Assembly (NCBI RefSeq): GCF_004027225.2
Contig: NC_044290.2
Coordinates: 8,262,906 to 8,326,905, forward strand
Source of the DNA: Strigops habroptila
Taxonomy: Eukaryota > Chordata > Aves > Psittaciformes > Psittacidae
Direction of reading: 5' to 3'
DNA: 64,000 nt
Below the pieces are notes generated by a model, which saw only the letters and a list, made by a program, of their open reading frames with translations, did no database searches and was not told where the DNA came from. Positions 12,701 through 24,700 of the stretch are shown here, one piece after another. A program made the position numbers and the translations under genes. How positions within the stretch are numbered: position 1 is the first letter of the stretch; each line of letters opens with the position of its first letter.

Positions 12701-15700
12701 GCTTACATTTTGGGGTTACTGGAGATAGATCAAATGGGACCTACTGTGAGAGGTGAGAACTTCTGCAGACACACAAATCCTTTCTTCGGATCTGTGTTTG
12801 AATGGCAGACGGTATAAAGTCACAAACCACTCCTGTGTGCTGTGCAGCAACTTTCAACCATGTCACCTACATAACCATGCAGACACCACACTAACATCCA
12901 TGTTCACAGCATTCTTGGATCCAGAAGGGATAAAAATCAGCCATTTGCTAAAGTTTTGGGCTTGGTGGTTTTTTAAGGTTTAGAGGTGACTATTTCAGTC
13001 ATCTGAACTGAACAATTTAAGAAAAGGAGTAAAAAACAAGGGGCAGGGAGAAGGAGGGATGCAGTACTTTGAGTCAAACAGCCGTTGAGAGCTGTGGTGC
13101 CGTTTGTATGCAGAAACAGTGGCATCTAGTGGGCGAGTTTTCAGATGAGAAGAGACAAAATTAGCAGCCACCGAATGTAAACCAAGCCAGCGATTAACGC
13201 TAATGATATGTTTATCTCTTTCATAGATGAAAGATTTCCCCAAGTCTTTTGTAATCCTTTTCTGTAAAGGCATTTGGAAATCAACTATTTTGCCATTAGC
13301 TTTCCCATTCAGTATACAACTTCCAGATCACTTGTTCTTCTTATTTTAGCTATATTAAGCCCTCTCATGGCTTTCATATGCAAATTCTAATTACATAATG
13401 CCATATAGATTATCATAGGAAAGCTCATGGTTTGCATGCATGTATAAAAGTCTAGCATTTTTCCCCGAGATTTTAGACATGGACAAAAATAAACCTCCAA
13501 ATAGACCTTAACCACACTTGATCTAGTTCCCCTTTAGATGATTTCAAGCACAGCGTGGCTGTGAAGGAGAGATCTGAGTAAAGAGAGAGAATCAAAACAC
13601 AGTAGAGCAGCCACACTGAAGGACTCTGAAAAAAAGCTTATTACGTAGCTTCTGTAGCTATAAATATAATGTGTATGCAGTGTTAACTTTTTATGCTAAT
13701 TCTTTATGAGTGTTTTCATTGCTGAGTCATAATAAATGCTTCAGTTAACTTATTTATACCTGACCTAAGATACTGTTCTTTTATTAGTCCACTGGATCAC
13801 ATGTAAAACACTGTATATATGTTGTGGACATACAGAGATGTATAATAAGCAGGGTGAGGGGGTGCTGCATCCATTGCAATAGTCTAAAGCAGTAACACTC
13901 ATCCCTTCCCTCTCTCTTTAGACTTCAGTGTTTGCCAGTGTTGAGCAAACGTATGTAAGTGTGCTGTGCTGTGATGGCCTCCTCTTCGGCTGCCTCTCAG
14001 GTAGGTTGAAGGGTGATTCTCTGTTTACTTGCAGGGCCCAAATTAATTTGTATGAATGGAGGACTTGGCTTCTTAAATCTAGCAGAAGAGCTGGATGTAT
14101 TAAAAATAAATATCCTGGATTATATTCTTCATGCTTACAGAGGCACTTGTAGGCTCTAGTCTAGGTTTTTCTTCTTTACCCTCCTAATTTTATGTTCTCT
14201 CTCTTTTTCTTTACACTTTTTTCTTCCTTTATTCTCCATTTTTCAAACTTTCCTGTATGGTGTCTGCTGTTTATCTTGTCTTGATGGACCAGGAGATACT
14301 TCTATGGTCAGTTCTACCACAGAACACAAGTGTAGATACATTTATGAGAGAGTTTGCTTTTGTAAAGAAGCTTTAGTGCTGGAATTCTATAAACACTGGT
14401 AATGGTTTTGATTTGAAACTGAGTGCACATATGGGTTGGCTCTTTAACCCATTGGCTAGATCAGTCAGCCTGACACAAATGTGGGCTAAAGACCATTAAC
14501 ACTATACCACATTTTTTTCCCTTATGAAGTGGGAGAAAACATGGAATAGGGACCTGGAAGTACTTCATCTTTATATGTTTCTAGTTTTCTCCTTGTGAGT
14601 TAGACTTAATAATCCTTTTCTTTGGAGATACCTATGAGAGATCTACCAGCCCTAATGTGGAAAAGCAAACTTAAAACCAATAAACACTCTATTCCATATG
14701 TTTGCTTTAGGATTAGTTCAGTGTTACTGAGGTAGACCTAGAAGCTACTATTTAACCTTACTAGTTATCTACTCATGGCTGACTATAAGTAAGTGGGAGT
14801 TCTTTTATTTCAGAGAGATACTTAAATCTGCTTTCACTGGGTAAAAGTTGGCATAACTGGGTTTGGCATGAACTTTTCACTGTGCAAGAAAAAAGCAGAG
14901 CCAGGATTTCATCTAATGACTTTAACTTCAGCAGAGATATGCAAATTGAGACCTACATATTGCGAGTATTATGAATGAAGCACACAATAGCTGCCTGATG
15001 ATACTTTTTTACCCTCCCAGATTTAATCTATGATTTCATCTTGACAGTAGGGGAAAGCAAGCCTTTGATGCTTTGAGATTTAAATTATTTCCTTGGAGTC
15101 ATCCAGGAGAGCTCTCTTACTGGAAGGAAAGTATACTAGAAGGACTGTTGATCTGTTTCAGTCTATCAAATGCAGGAGTAATTACCTGATATATATATTC
15201 ATAAAATTGAGTTTTATTTTGCTACCAGTCCTCAGGCTCTTAGTGCAACTGCAGTGAGGAGCTCTGAAAGTTACATTGTTCTGTTCATAACTAATTCTAT
15301 TGCCATTACAGATCATAACAGTCATGTAAGAGCCATCAAGACATTTTTCATGTTGTTTTGCAGATACCATATGTTTACCATCTGACTATACAAGATATTC
15401 TATACCAAGACAGAAGTTGTAAAGGCATGCAGGCAGAAAAGGAATGGCTGGATACATGTGCCTGACCTGGCAGAATTAGGAAGGAAAGGGAAAAGTTGTG
15501 CAGAGAAACTACAGAATGGTAAAGACTGCTCCATAGTTCTTCCCAGCTGCTGATCCTAGAAAGTCCTCTGGCATTTCCTTAGTACTTCACCATACTAAGC
15601 CTCACTTCCAGTGATTTTTGTCAGCATATATTATGGGAGGCAAAGGTAAGAAAATCATCTGAAATGGAGTTGAATAAAGCTTTTATTATGAAACAATACA

Positions 15701-15958
15701 TGAAATACTCATCAGGCAATTAAACAGAGATCAGTGTCGCTAAAATGTTATGTCTTCATACAATATTGTTATTTAACCTAGAAAACTGTAATTAAGGATT
15801 CCTCCAAAGTTCAGGGAGCTGGCCTTCTCTTCATATTTATATCTCCAATTTTCTATGAACCTCTCCCTCTATGTTTCTTTTGCTTCAGACAGTCTGAAAC
15901 TGTACCCTTAAAAAGCATACTCTAAGACTAATCAGTCATTTATTCTTGCCCATACCTC

Positions 15959-16322
15959 AGAATGCTATAATGGTTTGGGTTCAAGGGACCTTAAAGCTCA
16001 TCCAGTTCCAACCCCTGCCACGGGCAGGGACACCTTCCACTAGAGCAGGTTGCTCCAAGCCCCTGTGTCCGACCTGGCCTTGAACACTGCCAGGGATGGG
16101 GCAGCCACAGCTTCTCTGGGCACCCTGTGCCAGCGCCTCAGCACCCTCACAGGGAAGAGCTTCTGCCTCAGAGCTCATCTCAATCTCCCCTCTTTCAGTT
16201 TAAAGCCATTCCCCCTTGTCCTATCACTACATTCCCTCTCCTCTGGACTCCCTTCAACAGGTCTTTGTTCTTATGTTGGGGGCCCAAGAGCTGAACGCAG
16301 TACTCCAAGTGGGGTACTGGGG
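15959..16322 (-). repeat. CR1 LINE 3' region, antisense, internally deleted
   Basis: The plus strand carries the reverse complement of a CR1 3' region, starting AATGGTTTGGGTT-like and continuing through the typical AAGGGACCTTAAAG and GACACCTTCCACTAGA blocks. After about 16236 the sequence jumps to a more 5' CR1 block (TCTTATGTTGGGGGCCC and CGCAGTACTCCA), so part of the element has been deleted. It is very similar to the copy at 29720-30022, indicating the same subfamily. Confidence 0.9.
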
Positions 16323-18084
16323 GAAACCCTTGATTTATTTATTCATATATGCAATCATTACTGGTAGAAAATATATGGTGGTCTATAACATAAAACTTCC
16401 ATTTACAGTTGGAAGTTTTTCTCTATCGCTGGGATTGCACTATTGCAAAGAGGTTCAGCTCTACAGTGAGCACGTTGCCAATGCAGGAATAATCTTTTCC
16501 TCCTTAACATAATCATAGTATACATCCTCTTCAGTGGCCATGAAGAGATCTGCAGAAAGAAAGAGATCTGCAGAGAAAAAAGAAAATATAGTTTAAAAAC
16601 ATGCTGACATTACTAATAACATAGAAAGGGCTTCAGATCACTTAAGCACTTTTCTAACATGAATTCTTCACAATCGCCTATGAGCAGCTATAGTGAAGGA
16701 TTCCAATAGCCAGGGAACCAGCTTTCAGCTGGAAGATTCTTGAAAACTGCCAACTTGCCTCCTAGGGGTAAGGTTTGGGAATTTTATGGTTTTGGTTTTA
16801 AATAAGTTTCAGACCTTTGGTTTATTGTGGACTAACAGAGCTCCGTTGAAGTCTAGCACAGCATCAAAGGCATTTAGATATGTACAGATACAAATAAATA
16901 GCAGAATTTTAAGCAGGCAAACTTTCTGTCTTTTGAAACAGATCAGCCCTGACAGGCACCATCTCTGTTTTACTTGGTTTTGGAAGTATGGAGTTAACCC
17001 TGCAACTTGTATGTTATAAGGTTAACTGTAAGTGATATGGCATCACTATTATGGTGATGATTCAGATTTATCCCAGTTAACAAATTTCATGTCTGTTTGA
17101 AGAATGTCAGCAGGAAGGTTTATCCTGTTAGAGACATTTACAGATGTAGGTATATCTTCCTGTAGGTATATCACAAATGGCTACTGGCTAATTGGAAGAG
17201 CTTATGCTTAATACTTATATTTTATGTTCCTTACCTCAATGCATCCCATTTTTTTAATGTAGTGATAAGTTGATGCTCCATGCAAAACACACAAGGAAAA
17301 AGGATGACCATATCACAAACCAGTGTGTGTGGAGTACTATTGGGATGTGTCATTTTGTCACCAGTTGGCTTGTGAGTAGTGCCTGGTTTCTGAGCTCTGC
17401 TTTGGAGCACATTTTCCCATTAAACTCTATGATGCATGTGATAAACAGAGGCAATAAAGCAAATGATGGTGTCTGTTACACTAATGTTGAAAACCATGCA
17501 CAGAACTAATAATCCGTGCAAGCTCTGTGAGAATGTTCTATGTTAATATTTACCAGCATGTGTACTAAATAGTGAATTCCATCTGAAAAAGCAGCAGCTA
17601 GCAAATTATTTCAGCTGAAATACTGCAGAACAGGCTCAACTCCTAGCAGGTCAGACTGCATCTTAAACATCTCAAGGATGACAACTGTAAGTTTAATCCT
17701 GTCGCAGTCCTCCTGAGACCTAAGTGAACAAGAGTTAAACAGATGAGTTGGGAAAGGAGCACAGACAGACAGGAAAGAAACAGGAGCAGTCTGAAGCAAC
17801 ATTAGAAAGAATGTTTTGTGGTCACCAATTTATATCCGTGTAGCAGAGAAATTGATAACCACATGTTTTATTAACAGGAACAGACTGCAGTGACACAGTT
17901 GATGCCAAGGACACTTGTGTTCCCTGCCACTGATCTGTTGCCAGACACCTTTCAGCACAAGGTACTTCCTCCAGCCATTGATTATTCTCTCCTCTTCCAG
18001 TTTGTGTCTCTGCCTTTCATTATGAAGAAAGAAACAGACACTGTAAAAGAAATGTATCTACCAATTGTGGGGTAGGCAAGACCA
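16323..18084. other. 3' flank of C17orf67
   Basis: No established gene. It contains a possible poly(A) signal for the minus-strand C17orf67 transcript at 17867-17872 (AATAAA on the minus strand, about 215 bases past the stop). It also holds an exon-like minus-strand frame at 16461-16549, reported in the findings. The rest is AT-rich with short direct repeats such as TGTAGGTATATC twice near 17,150. Confidence 0.5.
17867..17872 (-). terminator. possible C17orf67 poly(A) signal
   Basis: AATAAA on the minus strand about 215 bases downstream of the C17orf67 stop codon, followed by TG-rich sequence. It is the first canonical hexamer seen in the 3' flank. Assignment is by position only. Confidence 0.4.
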
Positions 18085-21000
18085 TTAAATTGGATGCACC
18101 AGATCCCTGTTGCAGTGTGGGAGGCAATGTGGATTCAGCCAGTGTTCAAGGAATTGTTCTTCTGATCTCTGCTCCAGGCGCTGGAGGTAAAGCATATACT
18201 CCTGTTGGAAGACAAGAAAAAGTAATTTAATTATGTGATCCCTCAAGTCTAATGTCAGGCCACTGAACCTTATACATGAGCAATTAATTTACCCCTTAAA
18301 ATTATCAAATATAATGAAATGGTGATGCTAGTCAGCTTGTCCCAACCCAGCAGTATTTAGTGAATGACATCAGTAAAAGTGTTGAGCAAGAATTTTACAA
18401 TATTCATAAATTAGGAATTCTGCATACACATTTCTTATTTGCATAGAGACACAGAAGCTTCTGTTGGTCCTGAGGGTACAGAAGGATTCTCACAGACAGG
18501 TTTGTTGTAGCCTCTTTTGAAAATAGATTCCTGCTGATTAAAAACCATTAACCCCTGACAGGATCATGTGGCAGTACACTAAAGGGTTCTAGTTAGTAGA
18601 GTGCATCAGTGCTGACTGGTCTTTTTGTGATATGTAAAATAATGTGCATTTCCCATACTAATTCATAGGGGGGTTGGTGTAAGCAAAGAGTTACCAAACT
18701 GAATTGGGCTGCGTACCAAAAATTGACCTGCATCAGGCATGAAATTTGCTTTTAAAAAGCTACAGCCGCAGTGCCCGTGGGCTGTGTGAACACTAGGTAC
18801 AGGTTTTCATATATATCATCCCCCCATCGCTTTGCACAGTGGGTGTTGCAGGATTGGAAGCTGTAGTGTAAACCCTTTGCAGTGGCCAAGTATTCCCGCT
18901 GTCATCCAGCTCTTTGTGCTGACCAGAGGGTTGGTACACTGGGGGCCAGCAGGAAGCATTAGTATCCTGCCTTTCACTGTGCTTTCTCTCCTGCCAGCAC
19001 AGGGAGACTTGGCTCAAATCCCTCTATAAGACTGTGTTACGAACTTACAGAGAACAGAACTACATAGGATGCTGCAGGATAAAAAGCAGGGTCTCAGTCA
19101 AAATAAGATTAAAACATGCTGATAACATAAATGACATTTTAAAAGTAATCAAAAATGGCAGATCTTGCTGTCTGTAACCGAACAGGCTTTTTGAGTGAAA
19201 CAGCACTTGGAAGGCAAACAGTGTCACAAAGAATTGCAAATTAAATTCCCCAACTCAGCGTGATCTGGCCTAGTACAAACAGCTTTTGCTTAAAATAGAT
19301 GAACAGAGGTGGGTTCATCCCAGCATTCATTTCATTCTGCTACAAAGAATCCATGCAAAATCAGGTTTTCTCCTTGAGCTAGTGGTAGAACTGTGCACAG
19401 GGATAGAGCAGCCATGCACCTTCACCGACAAGGGAAAATCCCCAAGTTCCTCATGGAGTGGAGGGGGAAAGGTTTTTTTATCAGAAGATATTTCCTTTTC
19501 TACTGAAAACCTTGACAATTAGTGAGGAAAACAAATACTCTTCTGTTTGGGTTTTCTTACAGAAATCCAGCATTGCTGTATAGGAAAAAAATTTAGAAAA
19601 AAGGAAATAAAAAGAAGGTTGGAATTTCTCAACAAGTGTTTGCTACTGATGGTGGTAGGATGGGAAGTGGCAAGGACAGAGCAGCAGAGGTCAGTGATCA
19701 AACACTTCTTTAGCCCTAGCTCCCTCTACTCCCTACCCAGAATCACGGAATCACAGAGTATCTCCAGTTGGAAGGGACCCATAAGGGTCATTGAGTCCAA
19801 CTTCACAGGACTACCTAAAACTAAACCATAGACTAAGAGTGGTTTATGTATGCATGTAACTTCTTGCAATACAGGCTTTAGCTCAATCTACCTTCTTTAC
19901 TGGTTTATTTATTTTCTATTTAGTATGTTATATTTACTATATAACATGTTTCATAATCATGGTGGTAAAATGAGCGTAAACATAGCTGGAAGCTGTATTC
20001 CTGCTAATTTGCAAAAGCTACAAGACTTACTTGACAACAGCTTAGAAACCAACCCAGCCCTGAATGCTGTGGGCAGCAGCAAAGCCCAGGTTTCCTGGGT
20101 TTTGGCTCTGTTGTACAGTCTTCATTGTAGAGGATTGTTAACCAGCACGGTGTGATATCCTTATGACAGCTTTCAGTTGCTGTGGCCGTCACACTTGACA
20201 AAGAAGCGTGTGCATCAGGAGTGGCACACGGCCAGGTGGATTCTTTTTGGCTGGTGTACAATAACCACTGGAAAGGGAAGCCCACGAGCTGTCTCCACAA
20301 CCCTGGCACACACTGAGCTCAATCCTGCAAGGTACGTAGCACTCCTCATGTCCTACAGAGTTCAGAAGGGTTCAGCACCTTGCTAAACTGAGCCCCACAT
20401 ATTCATCGTACATGCACCATCTATGGTGAGCTTTCTTGTTTCTGTGGGTTTTGCCTCTTCAGAACCATGTCATTTGAGCACAGTTTATTTACTTTGGAAA
20501 GAAATAGGCAGTAATTTTAGAATACCTTAAGTACCTCTTGAGAAGTGCAGAATTATATGTTACATCTTGTCAAAGCAAGTAAAACAGAAGGCTCTTTAAT
20601 TCTTTTTCTTTTCTTGTAATATGGTTTAGAAATCAGTATATTTCATGCAATACCAATGCTGTTGCATTAAGCTAGCAACTAAAAACTCCAACCATATCAT
20701 AACAACCCATCCTATCTGTAGCATCCATAAATAAGTGAAAGAAGTGATTTTAAAAGCTAGCTGAGAACTACCTCAATCTCCACACTGACCACTGACACCT
20801 ACATCTCCTTTCTGCCTTGAGTGCAGAATGTGCTGTAAGCAGAAGACATTTCCTGTTATTTAGTTCTTCAGAAACAACCTGATGAAATCCACATTTCTAT
20901 AAATGAAAAGCCACTTTCTTCTCCATAATTTAATCGGCATTTTTGAACCGTGATAAATAATTTCCACATTCTGCAAGCATACTTTTCCTCAGCAACATTC

Positions 21001-22031
21001 AGCACTTGCAGAATGCTGCTTAACAGTGATTGAAAGAATGTAAAGGGGGGTTTTAATATTTCACAGAAGAACTCAGCTGCTTAAAAGGGTGATATTCATG
21101 ACATACTGCTTGGAATTAAATCTATATAAATCTAATACTAAGTACAAATGTTTTGGGGGTTTTGGTGTTGTGGGGGTTTTAGTTAATGTAATTTAAAAAT
21201 GAAAGTCATAAATCACCCTCATTGGCTCATCAGGGAAACCGGCTTTTCTCGGTCTGTCTCCACGGCGAGTTCTCAGAATCTGTTTGGCATCTTTTTCAGC
21301 CAGAATTGGTGAAGTGTCTAAAGACAGAAAAGCAGAAATGAGTTCTGAAATTACCAAGAAGTTAATGTTTTATCTGTCAGTTGTAAAATGAAATGTCTCC
21401 AAACCTGATTTTTGTCTATATACAAAGTGTTCTTTCATTACAGCCCCTTCCCGGGGGATATTGCATTCCAGGAGATATGAGTGGAATTTTAAACCATTTT
21501 TATACTTGTGCTTTCTCTAGTTCTACCATATGAAGCAAACCCTACGTATTCATGTTACTCTCTAAAATGAGAGAATATAACAGCACCGTCTAACCACTGG
21601 CATTAGTAACTCTTCCGATTCTTTGCTCTTTTCTGTGCTGCTTTACTTTTTAGGAGTTAGACTTTTATTGCAAAGGAGAGCTTGCATTGAGCATTTAACT
21701 TGCAGAACCTTGATCAAATAATATTAAAATAGAAAGCTAGTAAAATTAAACTTCTTGGTTTTACAATAAATGACTACAGTGTGGTAATGCAGAGAGTAAA
21801 ACATCGAATACAATAGCATGATTGTTAAAAATCAAATCATGGGAAGCCTGCAATATAGTTAGGTGTTAAAAATGAAATATGAAGATACTGAAAGGCAAGG
21901 TTGAGGAACTAATACTATTATTACATGTTCTGCAGCTCTACATACATACGCAGGTTTGTTTTACATAAACTCCTACCTGTAAAAGTGGTCATCAGGATCA
22001 AAAAGGAGACAAACACAAGAAACATCTTCAT
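18085..22031 (-). CDS. C17orf67: C17orf67 orthologue, small secreted peptide precursor
   Basis: Three coding exons: 21977-22031, 21217-21317 and 18085-18201, joined at phases 1 and 0 with GT-AG sites, giving 90 residues. Residues 1-18 (MKMFLVFVSFLILMTTFT) are a clear signal peptide, so the product is expected to be secreted. A basic segment RTRRGDRPRK (34-43) includes a furin-type R-X-R-R site at 34-37. The C-terminal half is a charged helical-looking stretch (EYMLYLQRLEQRSEEQF) followed by LNPHCLPHCNRD with two cysteines. The blocks KAGFPDEPMREYM and EEQFLEHWLNPHC match the uncharacterised vertebrate family of human C17orf67 as I remember it; molecular function is unknown. Start choice: the ATG opens the signal peptide, with A at -3. 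It lies head-to-head with DGKE, as in human. A 5' untranslated exon may exist but was not resolved. Confidence 0.92.
18202..21216 (-). other. C17orf67 intron 2 with CR1 fragment
   Basis: Intron between coding exons 2 and 3. Apart from the CR1 piece at 19740-19830 nothing recognisable was seen. Open frames on the plus strand here lack domains. Confidence 0.7.
19740..19830 (-). repeat. CR1 LINE 3' end fragment, antisense
   Basis: The plus strand reads AATCACGGAATCACAGAGTA then CAGTTGGAAGGGACCCATAA and GAGTCCAACTTC, the reverse complement of a common CR1 3' terminus. It is a short 5'-truncated copy inside C17orf67 intron 2. Confidence 0.85.
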
Positions 22032-23584
22032 TTTGATTCTGCTTGCTCTCAGTCTGTTCCAAAGTGAGTAACGCTGACCGAGGCATTAGCCTATTTGAAG
22101 TAGCTACGTCAGTCACAAGTGTTTGTTTATGCTTTGACTAATCTGGCTGATAGTATAATTTTGAAGACATCTGGCCTGAAGTTTTGAATTAGGCTATTAT
22201 CTGCTCACACATTCTCAGCATAACTCTGTTCCTGAGGGAGAGAAAATAGAAGACCTTTTTTCCACTTCAGGCTTCAGAGTTACACTGGATAGTTTAAATT
22301 TGTGAAACCAAACCACATCATCTTACATTCAGCATAGGAGGCAATGGGTTTGGGTGCCTAAGGTGAACAATTGCTTTTTAAAATAAACAAGTGCCTATTA
22401 CTGAATGTTGATGTCAAAGGCAGTTGCAAAGGGACCCCTTTTTCAGAAATTGTCTCAGACTGCAGCACAGAAATATGTATTAACGGGATTTAACTCTAGC
22501 AAAGCCAAATTATCACTGCTGAAAAACACAGCAGGGAGATTTTTATCGAATTAATAGAACCATGCAAATGAAAACTCACGTAATTCTTCTCTTTTTGAGA
22601 CAAGTTAGTAGAAAATTTGATTATAAAAACCAGGATTTTAAGTGTCCTTGCCAGTAAACATAGTGTGAAGTAAGAATGTAGGATAACAAATGTCGTTGCA
22701 AACAGCTAGTTTCTGCCTTGAGAAATGTGACTGGACATACAAGCACCAGCATCACCAATTCGTAGGAAGAGAAGTAAGTGTCCCTTTGAATCTAGGGTAT
22801 GAAATAGGCAGTCAGAATCCATCCACAGCTCTCACAGGAGGGACAGGAGTGATTAACATTCCCCTTCTGAGGGAATGTGTAGCACATCCCTGCACCTCCT
22901 GCACCTCAGGGCTTTGCCGGCGTTTGCCAGCCCTCCTCACTGGGGCCTTTTTATTTCCTGAAGAAGTGGTGTTTATTCCCCTGTGCCTGCACAAGTCAGC
23001 GTGACCTGTGCCAGAGAGCGAGGGTCTCAATGAGATACAGAAAGGTTCAGGACATCCAACAGCAGGTCAACGCGACGCCTGTGAGTGCCCCTCAGACACC
23101 TTTGGGGTGTGCTGAGCTGCCATACCCACCAGCGAGGCACAGCCCTTAGCTAGCCAGGCTGCATTAGCACAGCTCCTCACACTGTTATTTACCATTTAGA
23201 AAAGTCTGACAGAAACTGAGTGTGCTGTAGGTGTGAGGGCTTGTCAGAGCAAAGCAGGCGATGGAAGTGCTCAGGGCTCCGGCCGTTCTGGGGCTGTGGC
23301 ATCCCATGATGGGACTTTCCTTGGAAACCAGAGCGTTGTTAAAGTGTGGGGCACTGGCATTTTTCAGCATGTGTTTTCAGATCCCAGCAGCCTAAAATGC
23401 AAGAAATGTTATGTGTCTTGTGTGGATTTATGTAATTGCTCAAGATAGTGTTCTGAAAGTGCAAAGAACTGTAGTTTCTCATAGCAGCAGAACCGATACA
23501 GGGGAAAAGGTGTAACGTGTGAGGACAGAACGACATAAGAGGGGAAGCGCTTTTGGCTGGGGTCACAGGAACCGACAATGGAGT
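22032..23584. other. intergenic between C17orf67 and DGKE, upstream of both genes
   Basis: The two genes are divergently transcribed. Just upstream of the C17orf67 ATG, the minus strand carries a CRE-like CTGACGTAGC (22103-22112), which could belong to its promoter; no clear TATA box was seen. The remainder holds no recognisable gene, and its open frames (for example 22690-23004 plus) show no family features. Confidence 0.5.
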
Positions 23585-24700
23585 AACTGCGCCCGGAGCC
23601 GGCTCGGCAGCAGATGCTCCACCGCCCCGGTTTGCCGAGGCGCCGTGCCCCGGCGAGCTCCCGCCATGCTGCGGCTGGAGCTGAGCCCCGGCCGCGCTGC
23701 CCCGCGCTGTCGTAGAGCCGCAGGCGACAGGCCCGGTGTCGCGATAACCCGGTGTCGAGCCGGCCCGTTCCCGGGCGGCGCCCGTCTCCTGGCAACCGCC
23801 CTCCGCCGCTTCCGCTTCCGCCGCCCCGCGCATCCCCGCGGCCGCCGCTCGCCTCCTGCTCGGCCCAGCGGGAGCCGCCGCCGGGACCCCGCGGGGGCTG
23901 CGGAGGGGGAAGCGGGGCGCGGCGGAGGGGAGGTGGTGTGAGGCGTCGGGACCTCGGCGCGGTGCCGGTCTTGTTACCCCGAACCCCCGCGGAGGGGCCG
24001 TAGTGGCCGGGGGGCGTTCGGGGCAGCCGGGGCCGTGCGGCGGCTCCCTCCTGGCGGGCGGGAGAAGGGCCCGGGCGGGCGGCGGGAGCCCCGTGCACCC
24101 GACGGGCACCAGAATCCAGTGGCGGGTAGGTCGGGTGGCCCCTGGTGGGGGCGACGAGGTGCTTGGCCCTAGTAGGGGATTAAAACATGTTTGATGAGGC
24201 TGCGCGTTGGCTTCTTGGACTAGGGGCCCGTTGCCGGGCTGGCCCTGCCGTCTGCCCGAGTGCTGCGAGGGGTTAGGCCGGCGAGGCTGAGCTGCCGAGG
24301 GATGGAAGGGACGGGGAGCAGAAGCAGCGTTTCCTCCTCGGTCGTCACAGACTACAGTTTGGTGTTTTGGACTCTGTGCTCCGTGCTCCTGCCGGTGCTC
24401 ATCACCCTGTGGTGCAGCTTCCATCGGTCCCGGCGGCAGATGTTGATACGAGACATCTTTCGGAAGAGCAAGCATGACTGGCACTACACAGACCTCTTCG
24501 GCCAGCCCTCCTACTGCTGCGTGTGTGCTCAGCACATCCTCCAGGGCGCTTTCTGCAACTGCTGCGGCCTGCGTGTCAGCGAAGGCTGCCTCAAGAAGGC
24601 TGACCAGCTTTTTCACTGCAAGGAAATCATGATGAGCAACAGCGGAGCCCACAGCTCCATGCCACACCACTGGATCAGAGGCAATGTCCCGCTCTGCAGC
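23585..24700 (+). promoter_or_regulatory. CpG-rich DGKE promoter and first exon region
   Basis: An abrupt GC- and CpG-rich block begins near 23585 and runs into DGKE exon 1. It has no TATA box at an obvious position. Visible motifs include two adjacent ETS-like CTTCCG cores (809-814 and 815-820 after 23000) and an RFX X-box-like GTCTCCTGGCAAC (23784-23796, one mismatch to the GTNRCC/RGYAAC consensus). The transcription start is not determinable here. Long open frames in this block on both strands (for example 23339-24721 minus) are side effects of high GC. Confidence 0.8.

Larger units (their letters stand above)
1..15958. other. gene-poor intergenic stretch
   Basis: No exon with family similarity was recognised on either strand. 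The open frames here (the longest 2409-3053 and 4769-5401, both minus) have no recognisable domain and lie in locally GC-richer DNA. Contents seen are one CR1 tail (507-572), a 20-bp tandem duplication (4884-4923), small TTTC and TG microsatellites (7182-7197; 9784-9797) and AT-rich stretches with octamer-like sites near 13.3-13.8 kb. By synteny this would be the flank between NOG and C17orf67, which in mammals is a regulatory gene desert; that is inference from neighbouring genes only. Confidence 0.6.
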
